Of a stretch of 7,813 nt of DNA, positions 1-5,061 are shown piece after piece; position 1 is the stretch's first letter, and every line of letters starts with the position of its first letter. The stretch lies in the NCBI GenBank assembly GCA_023128965.1, contig JAGMCY010000072.1, positions 1 through 7,813 of the forward strand. The letters are read 5' to 3'. Position numbers and translations under genes: made by a program. The stretch comes from Candidatus Aenigmatarchaeota archaeon (GTDB lineage: Archaea; Aenigmatarchaeota; Aenigmatarchaeia; QMZP01; QMZT01). Under the pieces are notes generated by a model that saw nothing but the letters and a program-made list of their open reading frames with translations, made no database searches and was not told the DNA's origin.

Positions 1-1
1 A

Positions 2-400
2 AAAGAAATTATAGAAAAAGAAGTATTACCCATAACTGATGAGACAGAGGGAGTGGATACAATTTATAGCGAAATCAAAATGAATAACTACAACCCAACT
101 CTTAATACTGCCAGAGAGGAGTACACTGTAGCTATTACCAATCCAGACGGGAGTAGAGAGGAGATAAGCTTTGTCCCTGACGGTTGGGTAGAATATAAGA
201 ATAATCCTTTCTATTGGACATTTGAATTCAATTCATCAAGTGATGGTGTTACATCAGGTCAAAAAGAATTCATTGAAAGGCGTAATTCCATGGGCCCCTC
301 AATGAACAAAGTTATTCTGATCGGTGTGGACACGGAAGAAAATATAAGGAAGAAGACTAAAGATTATCTAGCAAAGTTTAGTGCAGAAGCAGATGGATGA
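2..400 (+). CDS. Unrecognised protein, 5' end outside the window
   Basis: The frame ending in TGA at 398-400 is open back to base 2, so the gene most likely begins before the window and only the last 132 or so residues are seen. A GTG at 53 is the earliest plausible internal start but has no convincing promoter or ribosome binding site in front of it. The visible part is soluble and charged, with an aromatic-rich middle (WVEYKNNPFYWTFEFN) followed by a predicted strand (KVILIGV) and a lysine-rich helix. This could be an alpha/beta or beta-sandwich domain, but I recognise no family and assign no function. By eye it has more AGA/AGG and A/T-ending codons than the protease gene downstream. A seven-base T run follows the stop. 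Confidence 0.6.
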   Translation, partial: KEIIEKEVLPITDETEGVDTIYSEIKMNNYNPTLNTAREEYTVAITNPDGSREEISFVPDGWVEYKNNPFYWTFEFNSSSDGVTSGQKEFIERRNSMGPSMNKVILIGVDTEENIRKKTKDYLAKFSAEADG

Positions 401-406
401 AAGATG

Positions 407-413
407 TTTTTTT
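407..413 (+). terminator. Oligo-T terminator
   Basis: Seven consecutive T residues begin seven bases after the stop codon of the first gene. Archaeal RNA polymerase commonly stops at T-rich tracts without needing a hairpin; the site separates this gene from the membrane protein gene at 455. Confidence 0.45.
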
Positions 414-454
414 CACGCTAAAAAATAAAAGGAAGCGAAACAAATATTATATAC

Positions 455-697
455 ATGGTAAGAAAAAAGATACTGATTCTCTCCATGGTTTTAGCGGCCT
501 TGCTGGTCTCCGCCATGAACGCTGACCTTGGGGGATCCCCATACTGGCGAAATGTTTCTTCCGCGGCGGCATCTTTCGGGGAATTCACCGGGATGGGCGT
601 GGGAACGTTCGCCACCGGCCTGCTCATACAGTACGCGATCCTGCTGTTAGCCGTATACCTCTTCCTCAGGGGGATCGCCAATAAGTTCGGAAAGTGA
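455..697 (+). CDS. Small two-segment membrane protein
   Basis: Eighty residues. A positively charged N-terminus (MVRKK) is followed by a hydrophobic stretch at about residues 5-21 that could be a signal peptide or a first membrane helix. A Gly/Ser/Ala-rich linker of about 30 residues follows, then a clear membrane helix at about 51-72 and a basic tail (NKFGK). I do not recognise the family. ATG 455 is preceded by an A-rich TATA-like stretch at 423-430, about 28 bases upstream. An internal ATG at 485 would shorten the first hydrophobic segment and cannot be excluded. It lies 40 bases before the HtpX gene, which has its own TATA box, so the two may be transcribed separately. A role beside a membrane protease (substrate or accessory) is only a guess from position. 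Confidence 0.6.
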   Translation: MVRKKILILSMVLAALLVSAMNADLGGSPYWRNVSSAAASFGEFTGMGVGTFATGLLIQYAILLLAVYLFLRGIANKFGK

Positions 698-705
698 ACG
701 TAAAA

Positions 706-713
706 TTTTTAAA
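706..713 (+). promoter_or_regulatory. TATA box for the HtpX gene
   Basis: TTTTTAAA centred 28 bases before a GTG at 738 and 31 before the ATG at 741. The transcript is predicted to have no leader or a leader of only a few bases. Confidence 0.55.
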
Positions 714-740
714 CCCCTGCAATTCTATTTAATTAGTGTG

Positions 741-1688
741 ATGTCAATGTGGCTGCAAGTGAGGATGTACATGCTTCTAGGCGTGATGTTCGCGATAATA
801 TACGCCATGATCGTAATCGTTGGATGGTACACGGGCATGGGGAATTTCCTTGTTTTCGGGGCGATCGCTATCGTTTTCATCCTGATCCAGTACATGATAG
901 GGCCGAAGATGGTGGAATTATCGATGCGCGTGAAATACGTCTCGGAAAAGGAGGAGCCCCGCCTTCACAGGATGGTCTCCGAGCTCGCCAGGAAATCCGG
1001 GATCAGAAAGCCCAGGATCGGGGTTTCCGAGCTCCGGATCCCGAACGCCTTCGCATTCGGGCGTTCGAAAGGTGACGGGAGGGTCTGCGTCACGAGGGGG
1101 ATACTGGAACTCCTGGACGAGGACGAGCTGAAAGCGGTTCTTGGGCACGAGATCTCGCACATAGCGAACCGGGACGTGACAATGATAACTATGCTGAGCG
1201 TGATCCCGATGATATGCTGGTTTCTCGCATGGAACTTCATGTTCTCCTCAAGGAACAGGGGAGGCGCAGCTTTTATCGGGCTTTTCGCATTCCTTCTCTA
1301 TTTCATAACGAATTTGCTGGTGTTATACGCCTCCAGGATCCGCGAATATTACGCGGACAGGGGAAGCGTTAAGCTGGGGAGCGAACCCCATTCCCTCGCT
1401 TCCGCTTTGTACAAGCTCGTTTACGGGAGCGCGAAGGCCGGGAGGAACGAGCTCAAACAGATGGAAGGTTACAAGGCGTTTTTCCTGAACGACCCCTCGA
1501 ACGCGGCGAGAGAATTTTCCGAGCTGAAATCCCTCGACAGGGACATGAGCGGCACCATCGACAGGAATGAGCTCGAGAGCGTGAGGGAGGGAAAGGTGAA
1601 GCTCGGTTTCGGGGACAGGGTGATGGAGATATGGACCACGCACCCCAACATGCTCAAGAGGATACGCCACCTCTCCGAACTGGGGTAA
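741..1688 (+). CDS. htpX: HtpX-like M48 membrane zinc metalloprotease with an EF-hand loop
   Basis: Integral membrane endopeptidase of family M48B (HtpX), which degrades damaged membrane proteins with its catalytic domain facing the cytoplasm. From ATG 741 it has 315 residues, near the family norm. Two N-terminal membrane helices lie at about 8-52. The zinc motif HEISH is at 136-140 within GHEISHIANRD, followed by two further hydrophobic segments at about 149-163 and 174-193. The third zinc ligand is probably E202 in REYYADR. The C-terminal family motif THPN (W-x-THPNMLKRI) is present. Unusually, residues 266-277 form a textbook EF-hand calcium loop, DxDxSGTIDxxE, in the segment before THPN. 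GTG 738 is an alternative start adding one residue; ATG 741 has the better codon. It lies just downstream of a small membrane protein but has its own promoter. Confidence 0.93.
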   Translation: MSMWLQVRMYMLLGVMFAIIYAMIVIVGWYTGMGNFLVFGAIAIVFILIQYMIGPKMVELSMRVKYVSEKEEPRLHRMVSELARKSGIRKPRIGVSELRIPNAFAFGRSKGDGRVCVTRGILELLDEDELKAVLGHEISHIANRDVTMITMLSVIPMICWFLAWNFMFSSRNRGGAAFIGLFAFLLYFITNLLVLYASRIREYYADRGSVKLGSEPHSLASALYKLVYGSAKAGRNELKQMEGYKAFFLNDPSNAAREFSELKSLDRDMSGTIDRNELESVREGKVKLGFGDRVMEIWTTHPNMLKRIRHLSELG

Positions 1689-1689
1689 A

Positions 1690-1697
1690 TTTTTATT
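1690..1697 (+). promoter_or_regulatory. TATA box for the 65-residue zinc protein
   Basis: TTTTTATT centred about 26 bases before ATG 1720, starting immediately after the HtpX stop codon. This predicts a leaderless mRNA. Confidence 0.6.
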
Positions 1698-1719
1698 CTC
1701 TCTTTTCCATATCTAAACC

Positions 1720-1917
1720 ATGTTTTTCAAAAAGGAATGCGCCTTCTGCAAAAAGCCGGCAGAGAAAGGGTTAACCGAAAAAGTCGAGGTTTACGGAAGG
1801 GTAGGGACCTGGAAGAAGGATTTCTGCTCTGAGGAGTGCCTTGAGAAATACAAACAGGCCACTTCCGAATTAATGAAAACCAGGAAACCAAGGGTTTGCA
1901 CGCGATGTCTGAGGTGA
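1720..1917 (+). CDS. Small six-cysteine zinc-binding protein (TRASH/MYM-like)
   Basis: Sixty-five residues with three cysteine pairs: C7-x2-C10, C36-x3-C40 and C60-x2-C63. The FCSEECLEKY segment resembles the second half of TRASH, YHS or MYM-type zinc fingers, where an aromatic residue precedes CSxxC and a helix follows. Four of the cysteines could make one zinc site, with the terminal CxxC forming part of a second or a dimer site. Such proteins may act in metal sensing, as adaptors or in nucleic-acid binding; nothing here decides between these. ATG 1720 has a TATA box at leaderless distance. It is translationally linked to the next gene, whose ribosome binding site overlaps this stop codon. 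Confidence 0.75.
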   Translation: MFFKKECAFCKKPAEKGLTEKVEVYGRVGTWKKDFCSEECLEKYKQATSELMKTRKPRVCTRCLR

Positions 1918-1919
1918 GG
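1911..1919 (+). promoter_or_regulatory. Ribosome binding site for the 48-residue membrane protein
   Basis: GAGGTGAGG overlaps the stop of the zinc protein (TGA 1915-1917) and matches the GGAGGTGA complement of archaeal 16S rRNA. It places ATG 1922 as the start and suggests coupled translation. Confidence 0.6.
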
Positions 1920-1921
1920 GG

Positions 1922-2068
1922 ATGATAGAGAACAAAGCGATAGCAATCATTCTGCTTATCCTGCTGATATCAGGAACCATCCTTTTCATTCTCTATAATT
2001 CGCCCATAGGGACGGTTCTAGTATTGGTAGGGGTTATAGGTTACTTCGTTTTCAACAAGAGGGAATGA
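1922..2068 (+). CDS. 48-residue membrane protein
   Basis: Frame ATG 1922 to TGA 2066-2068 encodes 48 residues starting MIENKAIAIILLILL and ending VFNKRE. Two hydrophobic segments (about 6-25 and 28-44) are separated by the short turn YNSPIG, so a helical hairpin is likely, with the N-terminus and the charged C-terminus probably on the same side. It starts four bases after the upstream stop, with a good Shine-Dalgarno sequence, so it forms an operon with the six-cysteine protein. It is convergent with the HAD gene, leaving only six bases between the two stop codons. I do not recognise the family; a partnership with the zinc protein is inferred from the operon only. Confidence 0.6.
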   Translation: MIENKAIAIILLILLISGTILFILYNSPIGTVLVLVGVIGYFVFNKRE

Positions 2069-2074
2069 AACGAG

Positions 2075-2713
2075 TCAGACAATTTCCATCAGTTCTTCCA
2101 GTTTTTTTATCCTGTAATCAGGTCTTAGAGACTGGTTCCAGGGGGAGTCGAGGAGGATGAGCTTTACCTCCGAGTTCCTCGCGAAATCGAGGTCCGATTT
2201 CGAATCCCCGACCATAAGGGTTTCTTTCCTTTCGATGCCCAGGTCCCTGAGTATGTATTCGACCTGGTCCGGATGCGGCTTCCCTTTCTCGACATCGGAG
2301 ATCGTGCAGACCTTGTCGAAATATTTATCCAGGCCGAAACGGGAAAAGAAGATCTTCGCGTGCCTGGACCTCATGTTCGTGGCGACCGCGAGCTTCGTTC
2401 CCCTCTTCTTAAGCGAATTGAGAACCTCCATCGCCCCGGGCATCAGCTTTGCGTGCTTCACCCCGATTCTTGCGTAATTGTCCCACATCCTGTCCGAAAC
2501 CTTCTCCACGTTCTCTTTCGAATACCTCCCTTCTTCCCTGAGAAGGGTTTCAGCCCACTCCTTGAATGGCCTGCCGAAGAACCTCACTATATCCTTGTCC
2601 CAGTCGTAGGGACCGAGCCCGATCTCCGAAAAAGTAACGTTTAAACTCCTGGTGATCGCGTCCTTGGTGTCAAGAAGCGTCCCGTCAAGGTCGAATATCA
2701 CGAGCCTGAACAT
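2075..2713 (-). CDS. HAD-superfamily phosphatase, phosphoglycolate-phosphatase type
   Basis: A 212-residue HAD hydrolase of subfamily IA. All four motifs are visible: motif I DLDGT with nucleophile D8 and acid/base D10; motif II T112 in VATN; motif III K145 in GKPHP; motif IV GDSKSD with D170 and D174. The helical cap occupies about residues 15-90. By family, these enzymes remove phosphate from small metabolites such as 2-phosphoglycolate; the real substrate cannot be read from sequence. The start is ATG 2713. A TATA-like CTTTTTAAC (minus strand of 2747-2755) lies about 38 bases upstream, leaving a short leader with a GTGAT ribosome-binding-like match. The gene is divergent from the cytochrome-b-like gene and shares its promoter region. 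Confidence 0.9.
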   Translation of the reverse strand: MFRLVIFDLDGTLLDTKDAITRSLNVTFSEIGLGPYDWDKDIVRFFGRPFKEWAETLLREEGRYSKENVEKVSDRMWDNYARIGVKHAKLMPGAMEVLNSLKKRGTKLAVATNMRSRHAKIFFSRFGLDKYFDKVCTISDVEKGKPHPDQVEYILRDLGIERKETLMVGDSKSDLDFARNSEVKLILLDSPWNQSLRPDYRIKKLEELMEIV

Positions 2714-2746
2714 GCCATCACGGATTATTAGTATTGGAGGCAGCCT

Positions 2747-2764
2747 GTTAAAAAGGTTTTTAAG
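2747..2764. promoter_or_regulatory. Shared divergent promoter region
   Basis: On the plus strand TTTTTAAG (2757-2764) is centred about 25 bases before ATG 2786, a good leaderless TATA box. On the minus strand CTTTTTAAC (2747-2755) can serve the HAD gene with a leader of about 12 bases. The two boxes abut, so the genes may compete for or share transcription factors. Confidence 0.5.
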
Positions 2765-2785
2765 TTTCTGGTAAAAAATAAAACC

Positions 2786-3082
2786 ATGAAAACTTTGAAA
2801 ATAAACTACGTTATCGACCTCCTGATGGTCATGTTCTTTGCGATAATCGCCATAACGGGCGTTATAAAATACTTCTTCCTCGAGCCGTTTGCGGGGAGGT
2901 ATCAGCAGTACTACTTCCTCGGGATCTCGAAATACACGTGGTCAGTCTGGCATGATTACGCAGGCCTGATTTTGCTAGCGCTCATAGCTGTGCATGTGGT
3001 CCTCCACCTGAAGTGGATCTGGAACATGACGAAATCGTTTTTAAGGAAAAAAGAGGGGTTTAAAACCTCGCCGGAATTATAA
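2786..3082 (+). CDS. Two-helix cytochrome-b-like membrane protein (DUF4405 type)
   Basis: Ninety-eight residues with two membrane helices, about 9-31 and 52-77. The second region carries W-H56-D-x2-G and, one helix length on, H70-x3-H74-x-K-W. This is the pattern of DUF4405/cytochrome b561-like proteins, in which such histidines are candidate haem ligands. Family knowledge suggests membrane electron transfer; actual haem binding is inference. TATA TTTTTAAG is at leaderless distance. Oddly, the last seven codons and the stop (FKTSPEL*) lie entirely inside a 29-base sequence that recurs exactly at 3574-3602 in noncoding DNA, so the present C-terminus may have been created or altered by recombination. 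Confidence 0.72.
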   Translation: MKTLKINYVIDLLMVMFFAIIAITGVIKYFFLEPFAGRYQQYYFLGISKYTWSVWHDYAGLILLALIAVHVVLHLKWIWNMTKSFLRKKEGFKTSPEL

Positions 3083-3087
3083 AGCAA
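3059..3087 (+). repeat. 29-base direct repeat, copy 1 (inside a coding region)
   Basis: Identical to 3574-3602 over 29 bases, beginning TTTAAAACCTCGCC and ending AATTATAAAGCAA. Weaker similarity continues for another 15-17 bases. This copy encodes the C-terminal seven residues and stop of the cytochrome-b-like gene and includes the TTATAAAG element. Confidence 0.85.
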
Positions 3088-3101
3088 TATCGGTTTTAAG
3101 G

Positions 3102-3109
3102 TTTATAAA
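3102..3109 (+). promoter_or_regulatory. TATA box for the 68-residue protein
   Basis: TTTATAAA centred about 26 bases before ATG 3132; a near-consensus archaeal box predicting a leaderless transcript. Confidence 0.65.
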
Positions 3110-3131
3110 ATTTACATTCTTTTAGTAATCC

Positions 3132-3338
3132 ATGTACAATATGAAGCGACCGGTATACGTTCCTGACGACCCCCTTGATGCCGTGCACATCTTAAACAAG
3201 GAACTCATGCCTCACCTCGATCTTAATCCGGAGTCGTGGGGGCTTGTGGAAGGTTATATAGCGGAAATGGGGAGAAAATTCAAACCTGAAGAATTAAAGG
3301 TATTAGAGTTCTGCGAAAAAAATAATATCCGTTTTTAG
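3132..3338 (+). CDS. 68-residue hypothetical protein
   Basis: A short acidic-to-neutral soluble protein with no membrane segment. It has an N-terminal basic/aromatic stretch (MKRPVYVPDDP), then probable helices across DAVHILNKEL, WGLVEGYIAEMGRKF and EELKVLEFCEKNN. A single cysteine is present and there is no zinc motif. I do not recognise the family. The consensus TATA box at leaderless distance supports ATG 3132; ATG 3141 (MKRP) is an alternative three codons in. It converges on a 52-residue zinc-finger gene, with T-rich DNA between them, and both genes lie between the two copies of the 29-base direct repeat. Confidence 0.6.
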   Translation: MYNMKRPVYVPDDPLDAVHILNKELMPHLDLNPESWGLVEGYIAEMGRKFKPEELKVLEFCEKNNIRF

Positions 3339-3359
3339 AACTTTTTACTCTTTTATTTT
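3332..3359. terminator. T-rich region between convergent genes
   Basis: T5 runs at 3332-3336 and 3342-3346 and T4 runs at 3351-3354 and 3356-3359 cover the 3' end of the 68-residue gene and the end of the opposing 52-residue gene. They probably terminate the plus-strand transcript. Confidence 0.4.
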
Positions 3360-3511
3360 CGCTTTTTATGCACTATCTTTCGTTTTTTTCTTGTTTCAAC
3401 CCGTATTTCGAGGCAGTATTTGCAGAAAAACTCCCAGTGGGTCGTTCCCCCCGAGTCTATCCATTTGTCTATGAAGTCCCAGAAATGCTTGCATTCCTTT
3501 TTCTTTTTCAT
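3353..3511 (-). CDS. 52-residue zinc-finger-like protein
   Basis: On the minus strand ATG 3511 to TAA 3353-3355 gives 52 residues: MKKKKECKHFWDFIDKW, then DSGGTTHWEFFCKYCLEIR and a strongly basic tail ending HKKRK. C7-x-H9 and C30-x2-C33 make a plausible four-ligand zinc site, with the aromatic WEFF before CxxC typical of small zinc ribbons. The basic tail suggests nucleic-acid contact, perhaps at the ribosome; that is inference. An in-frame stop lies directly upstream of ATG, which fixes the maximum length. A/T-rich boxes upstream (3526-3536, 3544-3555) are not at the ideal spacing, so the promoter is uncertain. It is convergent with the 68-residue gene. Confidence 0.6.
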   Translation of the reverse strand: MKKKKECKHFWDFIDKWIDSGGTTHWEFFCKYCLEIRVETRKKRKIVHKKRK

Positions 3512-3563
3512 TCAGACCCGCCTTAGAATATATTTACTTTCCCTTAATAAATTTAAGCGTTTA

Positions 3564-3583
3564 GCCGCAAGGATTTAAAACCT
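3564..3583 (+). repeat. Short form of the dispersed repeat, copy A
   Basis: GCCGCAAGGATTTAAAACCT, with the shared AAGGATTT-AAACC tail; it runs directly into the second copy of the 29-base repeat. Confidence 0.5.
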
Positions 3584-3602
3584 CGCCGGAATTATAAAGC
3601 AA
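3574..3602 (+). repeat. 29-base direct repeat, copy 2 (intergenic)
   Basis: Exact copy of 3059-3087, here in noncoding DNA upstream of the 57-residue zinc-ribbon gene. It contains TTTAAAAC and TTATAAAG (3592-3599), either of which could act as the TATA box for that gene. Confidence 0.85.
3592..3599 (+). promoter_or_regulatory. Candidate TATA box inside the repeat, for the zinc-ribbon gene
   Basis: TTATAAAG centred about 31 bases before ATG 3627, a little farther than the other promoters here. If TTTAAAAC at 3574-3581 is used instead, a leader of about 24 bases would carry the GAGG ribosome-binding match at 3616-3619. Confidence 0.4.
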
Positions 3603-3626
3603 GATTTGTTTTGAAGAGGAAAGGGT

Positions 3627-3800
3627 ATGCAGAAAGTCAAGTGCGAGAAGTGCGGGAACATCATGCAGGTCAAATGCGCGATGAGGCCGAAAACCGAATT
3701 GAAAAAGTGCAGGCTCCTGGATGCCACGGCTGAATGCAGAATCATCTGCGGGAAATGCGAAAAGGTGCATACAATAAGGTTCACGTTTAAGAAAGAATAG
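3627..3800 (+). CDS. 57-residue zinc-ribbon protein
   Basis: ATG 3627 to TAG 3798-3800 encodes 57 residues starting MQKVKCEKCGNIM and ending FTFKKE. C6-x2-C9 and C41-x2-C44 form a classic two-knuckle zinc ribbon; further cysteines at 17, 28 and 37 could make a second metal or disulfide site. The protein is basic (many Lys/Arg), as in small archaeal zinc ribbons that bind RNA, DNA or a larger partner; the role is unknown. GAGG lies seven bases before the start. Its promoter region coincides with a repeat copy. It converges on a 30-residue membrane protein gene 17 bases away. Confidence 0.7.
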   Translation: MQKVKCEKCGNIMQVKCAMRPKTELKKCRLLDATAECRIICGKCEKVHTIRFTFKKE

Positions 3801-3817
3801 AGGCAAAGGCCGCGTAA

Positions 3818-3910
3818 TTAAATACCCCAGTAAAGAATGAACAGAACACCTACAGTGACCGATGCAACACCGATAACAATCTGAACTATTCTGAATTTGC
3901 TCAGGTACAT
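3818..3910 (-). CDS. 30-residue single-helix membrane protein
   Basis: On the minus strand ATG 3910 to TAA 3818-3820 gives MYLSKFRIVQIVIGVASVTV plus GVLFILYWGI. The short basic N-terminus is followed by one uninterrupted hydrophobic helix (about 8-29) running to the stop. What makes this more than a chance frame is the promoter: a TTTAAATT box (within 3931-3940) is centred about 25 bases before the ATG, the same spacing as the best promoters in this window. Function unknown. Small single-helix proteins of this size often regulate membrane complexes or act as toxins, but neither is shown here. Confidence 0.5.
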   Translation of the reverse strand: MYLSKFRIVQIVIGVASVTVGVLFILYWGI

Positions 3911-3930
3911 ACTATTTAATTGTTCAGGGG

Positions 3931-3940
3931 GTTTAAATTT
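3931..3940 (-). promoter_or_regulatory. TATA box for the 30-residue membrane protein
   Basis: AAATTTAAAC on the minus strand, centred about 25 bases before ATG 3910. Confidence 0.5.
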
Positions 3941-3951
3941 TTTTGGTTCAA

Positions 3952-3970
3952 ACGCAAGGATTTTAAACCA
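3952..3970 (+). repeat. Short form of the dispersed repeat, copy B
   Basis: ACGCAAGGATTTTAAACCA. About 25 bases later GGTTTTTAAAAC...CCGGCAAGATTTT partly echoes the 29-base repeat, so the whole gap 3952-4012 may be repeat-derived. Confidence 0.45.
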
Positions 3971-3984
3971 CGGGGTATTTCAGG

Positions 3985-3992
3985 TTTTTAAA
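3985..3992 (+). promoter_or_regulatory. TATA box for the gene at 4016
   Basis: TTTTTAAA centred about 27 bases before GTG 4016 and 36 before ATG 4025. Confidence 0.55.
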
Positions 3993-4015
3993 ACTTTCCG
4001 GCAAGATTTTAATTG

Positions 4016-4450
4016 GTGGATAGAATGGGGACTGACACGTCACATATCATAAAGGATTATTCTGGAAGTACGCTCACAGAACGGGGTGGATTTGACCCGG
4101 CAGATATCAAGAAATATCACGGGTATACCTTCATAACCAGAAATAGCTCTTATAAGATAACACCGGACGGGAGAATTACCGGAAGGGAAAGCACGGAAGG
4201 AGCGAAAATCAAGCTGATAACAAGCGCTGAAGACCGCCTGTATCCGCATGTTATGCATTGTCTCAGCAGATCAAGACCTGAACTGAGGGATGAACTGGAT
4301 GAACTAATCCGCGAGAACGCCCAGAAAGTTAAGGAGGGGCTTAGACTGGTGATAAGTTTAACGCCCAAGTCTGCCAAAGAAAAAGACAGGAACGGGATGA
4401 TCACATCACACATTAAAAAAATAATTGAAAAGCCAGAATACGTCCATTAA
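4016..4450 (+). CDS. Unrecognised soluble protein of about 144 residues
   Basis: A charged soluble protein that I cannot assign. The N-terminal half (about 1-65) looks beta-rich, with YHGYTFITRNSSYKITPDGRITG suggesting a small sheet with turns. The C-terminal half is helical: a segment rich in Glu, Asp, Arg and Leu (ELRDELDELIRENAQKVKEG), then a hydrophobic strand (LRLVISLTP) and a lysine-rich helix. There are no membrane segments and one cysteine. GTG 4016 fits a leaderless start 27 bases from the TATA box. ATG 4025 (MGTDTSH) is an equally reasonable start, with GGTGG six bases upstream acting as a ribosome binding site. Neighbours are repeats and a convergent flavodoxin gene, and give no functional clue. 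Confidence 0.6.
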   Translation: MDRMGTDTSHIIKDYSGSTLTERGGFDPADIKKYHGYTFITRNSSYKITPDGRITGRESTEGAKIKLITSAEDRLYPHVMHCLSRSRPELRDELDELIRENAQKVKEGLRLVISLTPKSAKEKDRNGMITSHIKKIIEKPEYVH

Positions 4451-4461
4451 TTTTAGGATCC

Positions 4462-4477
4462 AGCCGCAAGGATTTTT
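4462..4477 (+). repeat. Short form of the dispersed repeat, copy C
   Basis: AGCCGCAAGGATTTTT, matching copy A over GCCGCAAGGATTT, squeezed into the 26-base gap between two convergent stop codons and touching the stop of the flavodoxin gene. Confidence 0.45.
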
Positions 4478-4950
4478 CATTTTTTACTTCCGAATTTCTT
4501 ACTCACCTTGTCCGCCCAGGCCCTGACCTTCGCGGGATCGCGCCCGTCCGAAACCACTTTCCACAGGACCTTCATCCTTCCCCCGAACACCTCGAATTCG
4601 ACGGGTTTAAGGTGGGCGTGATTCCCGAGCGTTGTCTTCATGTGCTTCTCCAGGACCTTGTCATGGTCTTTTGGGTCGCCCGCCTCGCCGCAAACGATGA
4701 ACAAAGCGAGCTTCTTCTTTCCGAAGTCATTCTCCAAGAACTTGTGGTATTCATTGTAAATCCTTCCTATCCTCACTCCCGAACCGACAACGAGGTTCTC
4801 GTATCCCGAAATGTCCGTATCCTTCTCCTTCCTGAGGTTCACGGTGTCCACTTCAAGCTTGTGTTTCCGAAGCACTTCTGCTATCTCTAGCGCGGCTTCC
4901 TCGGTCGCTCCCCCTTTCGTCGCGAAAGCAACAAGAGTTTTTCCGGTCAT
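4477..4950 (-). CDS. Flavodoxin-domain protein (HemG/Flavodoxin_5-like)
   Basis: A 157-residue single-domain flavodoxin fold. The N-terminal strand VAFATKGGATEEAA (about 7-20) holds the FMN phosphate loop, TKGGAT at 11-16. The segment VVGSGVRIGRIYNEYHKFL (about 54-72) is the hallmark of the subfamily that includes protoporphyrinogen oxidase HemG. FIVCGEAGDP and FGGRMKVLWK follow at the expected places. By family it should bind FMN and transfer electrons in the cytoplasm. A haem-synthesis role is not implied, since no other haem gene is visible and many archaeal members have unknown partners. A TATA box on the minus strand lies about 25 bases before ATG 4950, predicting a leaderless mRNA. Confidence 0.85.
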   Translation of the reverse strand: MTGKTLVAFATKGGATEEAALEIAEVLRKHKLEVDTVNLRKEKDTDISGYENLVVGSGVRIGRIYNEYHKFLENDFGKKKLALFIVCGEAGDPKDHDKVLEKHMKTTLGNHAHLKPVEFEVFGGRMKVLWKVVSDGRDPAKVRAWADKVSKKFGSKK

Positions 4951-4970
4951 AATGATAATAAAACGAAGGG

Positions 4971-4980
4971 ATATTTATAT
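4971..4980 (-). promoter_or_regulatory. TATA box for the flavodoxin gene
   Basis: ATATAAATAT on the minus strand, centred about 25 bases before ATG 4950. Confidence 0.65.
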
Positions 4981-5012
4981 GATATTTAATTCAGCGAGTG
5001 TTATTAATTATT

Positions 5013-5046
5013 AGGGAGAGCGGTTGGGGGTAAGGGTTTCTAACAC
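5013..5046 (+). repeat. Long G-rich dispersed repeat, copy D
   Basis: GGGAGAGCGGTTGGGGGTAAGGGTTTCTAAC, written in pieces: GAGAGCGGTTG core, G5 tract, TAAGGGTTT tail. It lies between the flavodoxin promoter and the 3' end of the HEPN gene. It has four G-tracts on the plus strand. Confidence 0.6.
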
Positions 5047-5061
5047 TTGAAAGCGTACAAA

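Noticed and set aside
965..1240. Minus-strand frames inside the HtpX gene.
   Set aside because: They are antisense to the catalytic core of an unmistakable protease and have no promoter or recognisable protein features.
2..4450. Possible homology between the unrecognised proteins at 2-400 and 4016-4450 (both have a hydrophobic strand followed by a lysine-rich helix).
   Set aside because: No shared residue pattern beyond general strand-helix character could be found by eye.
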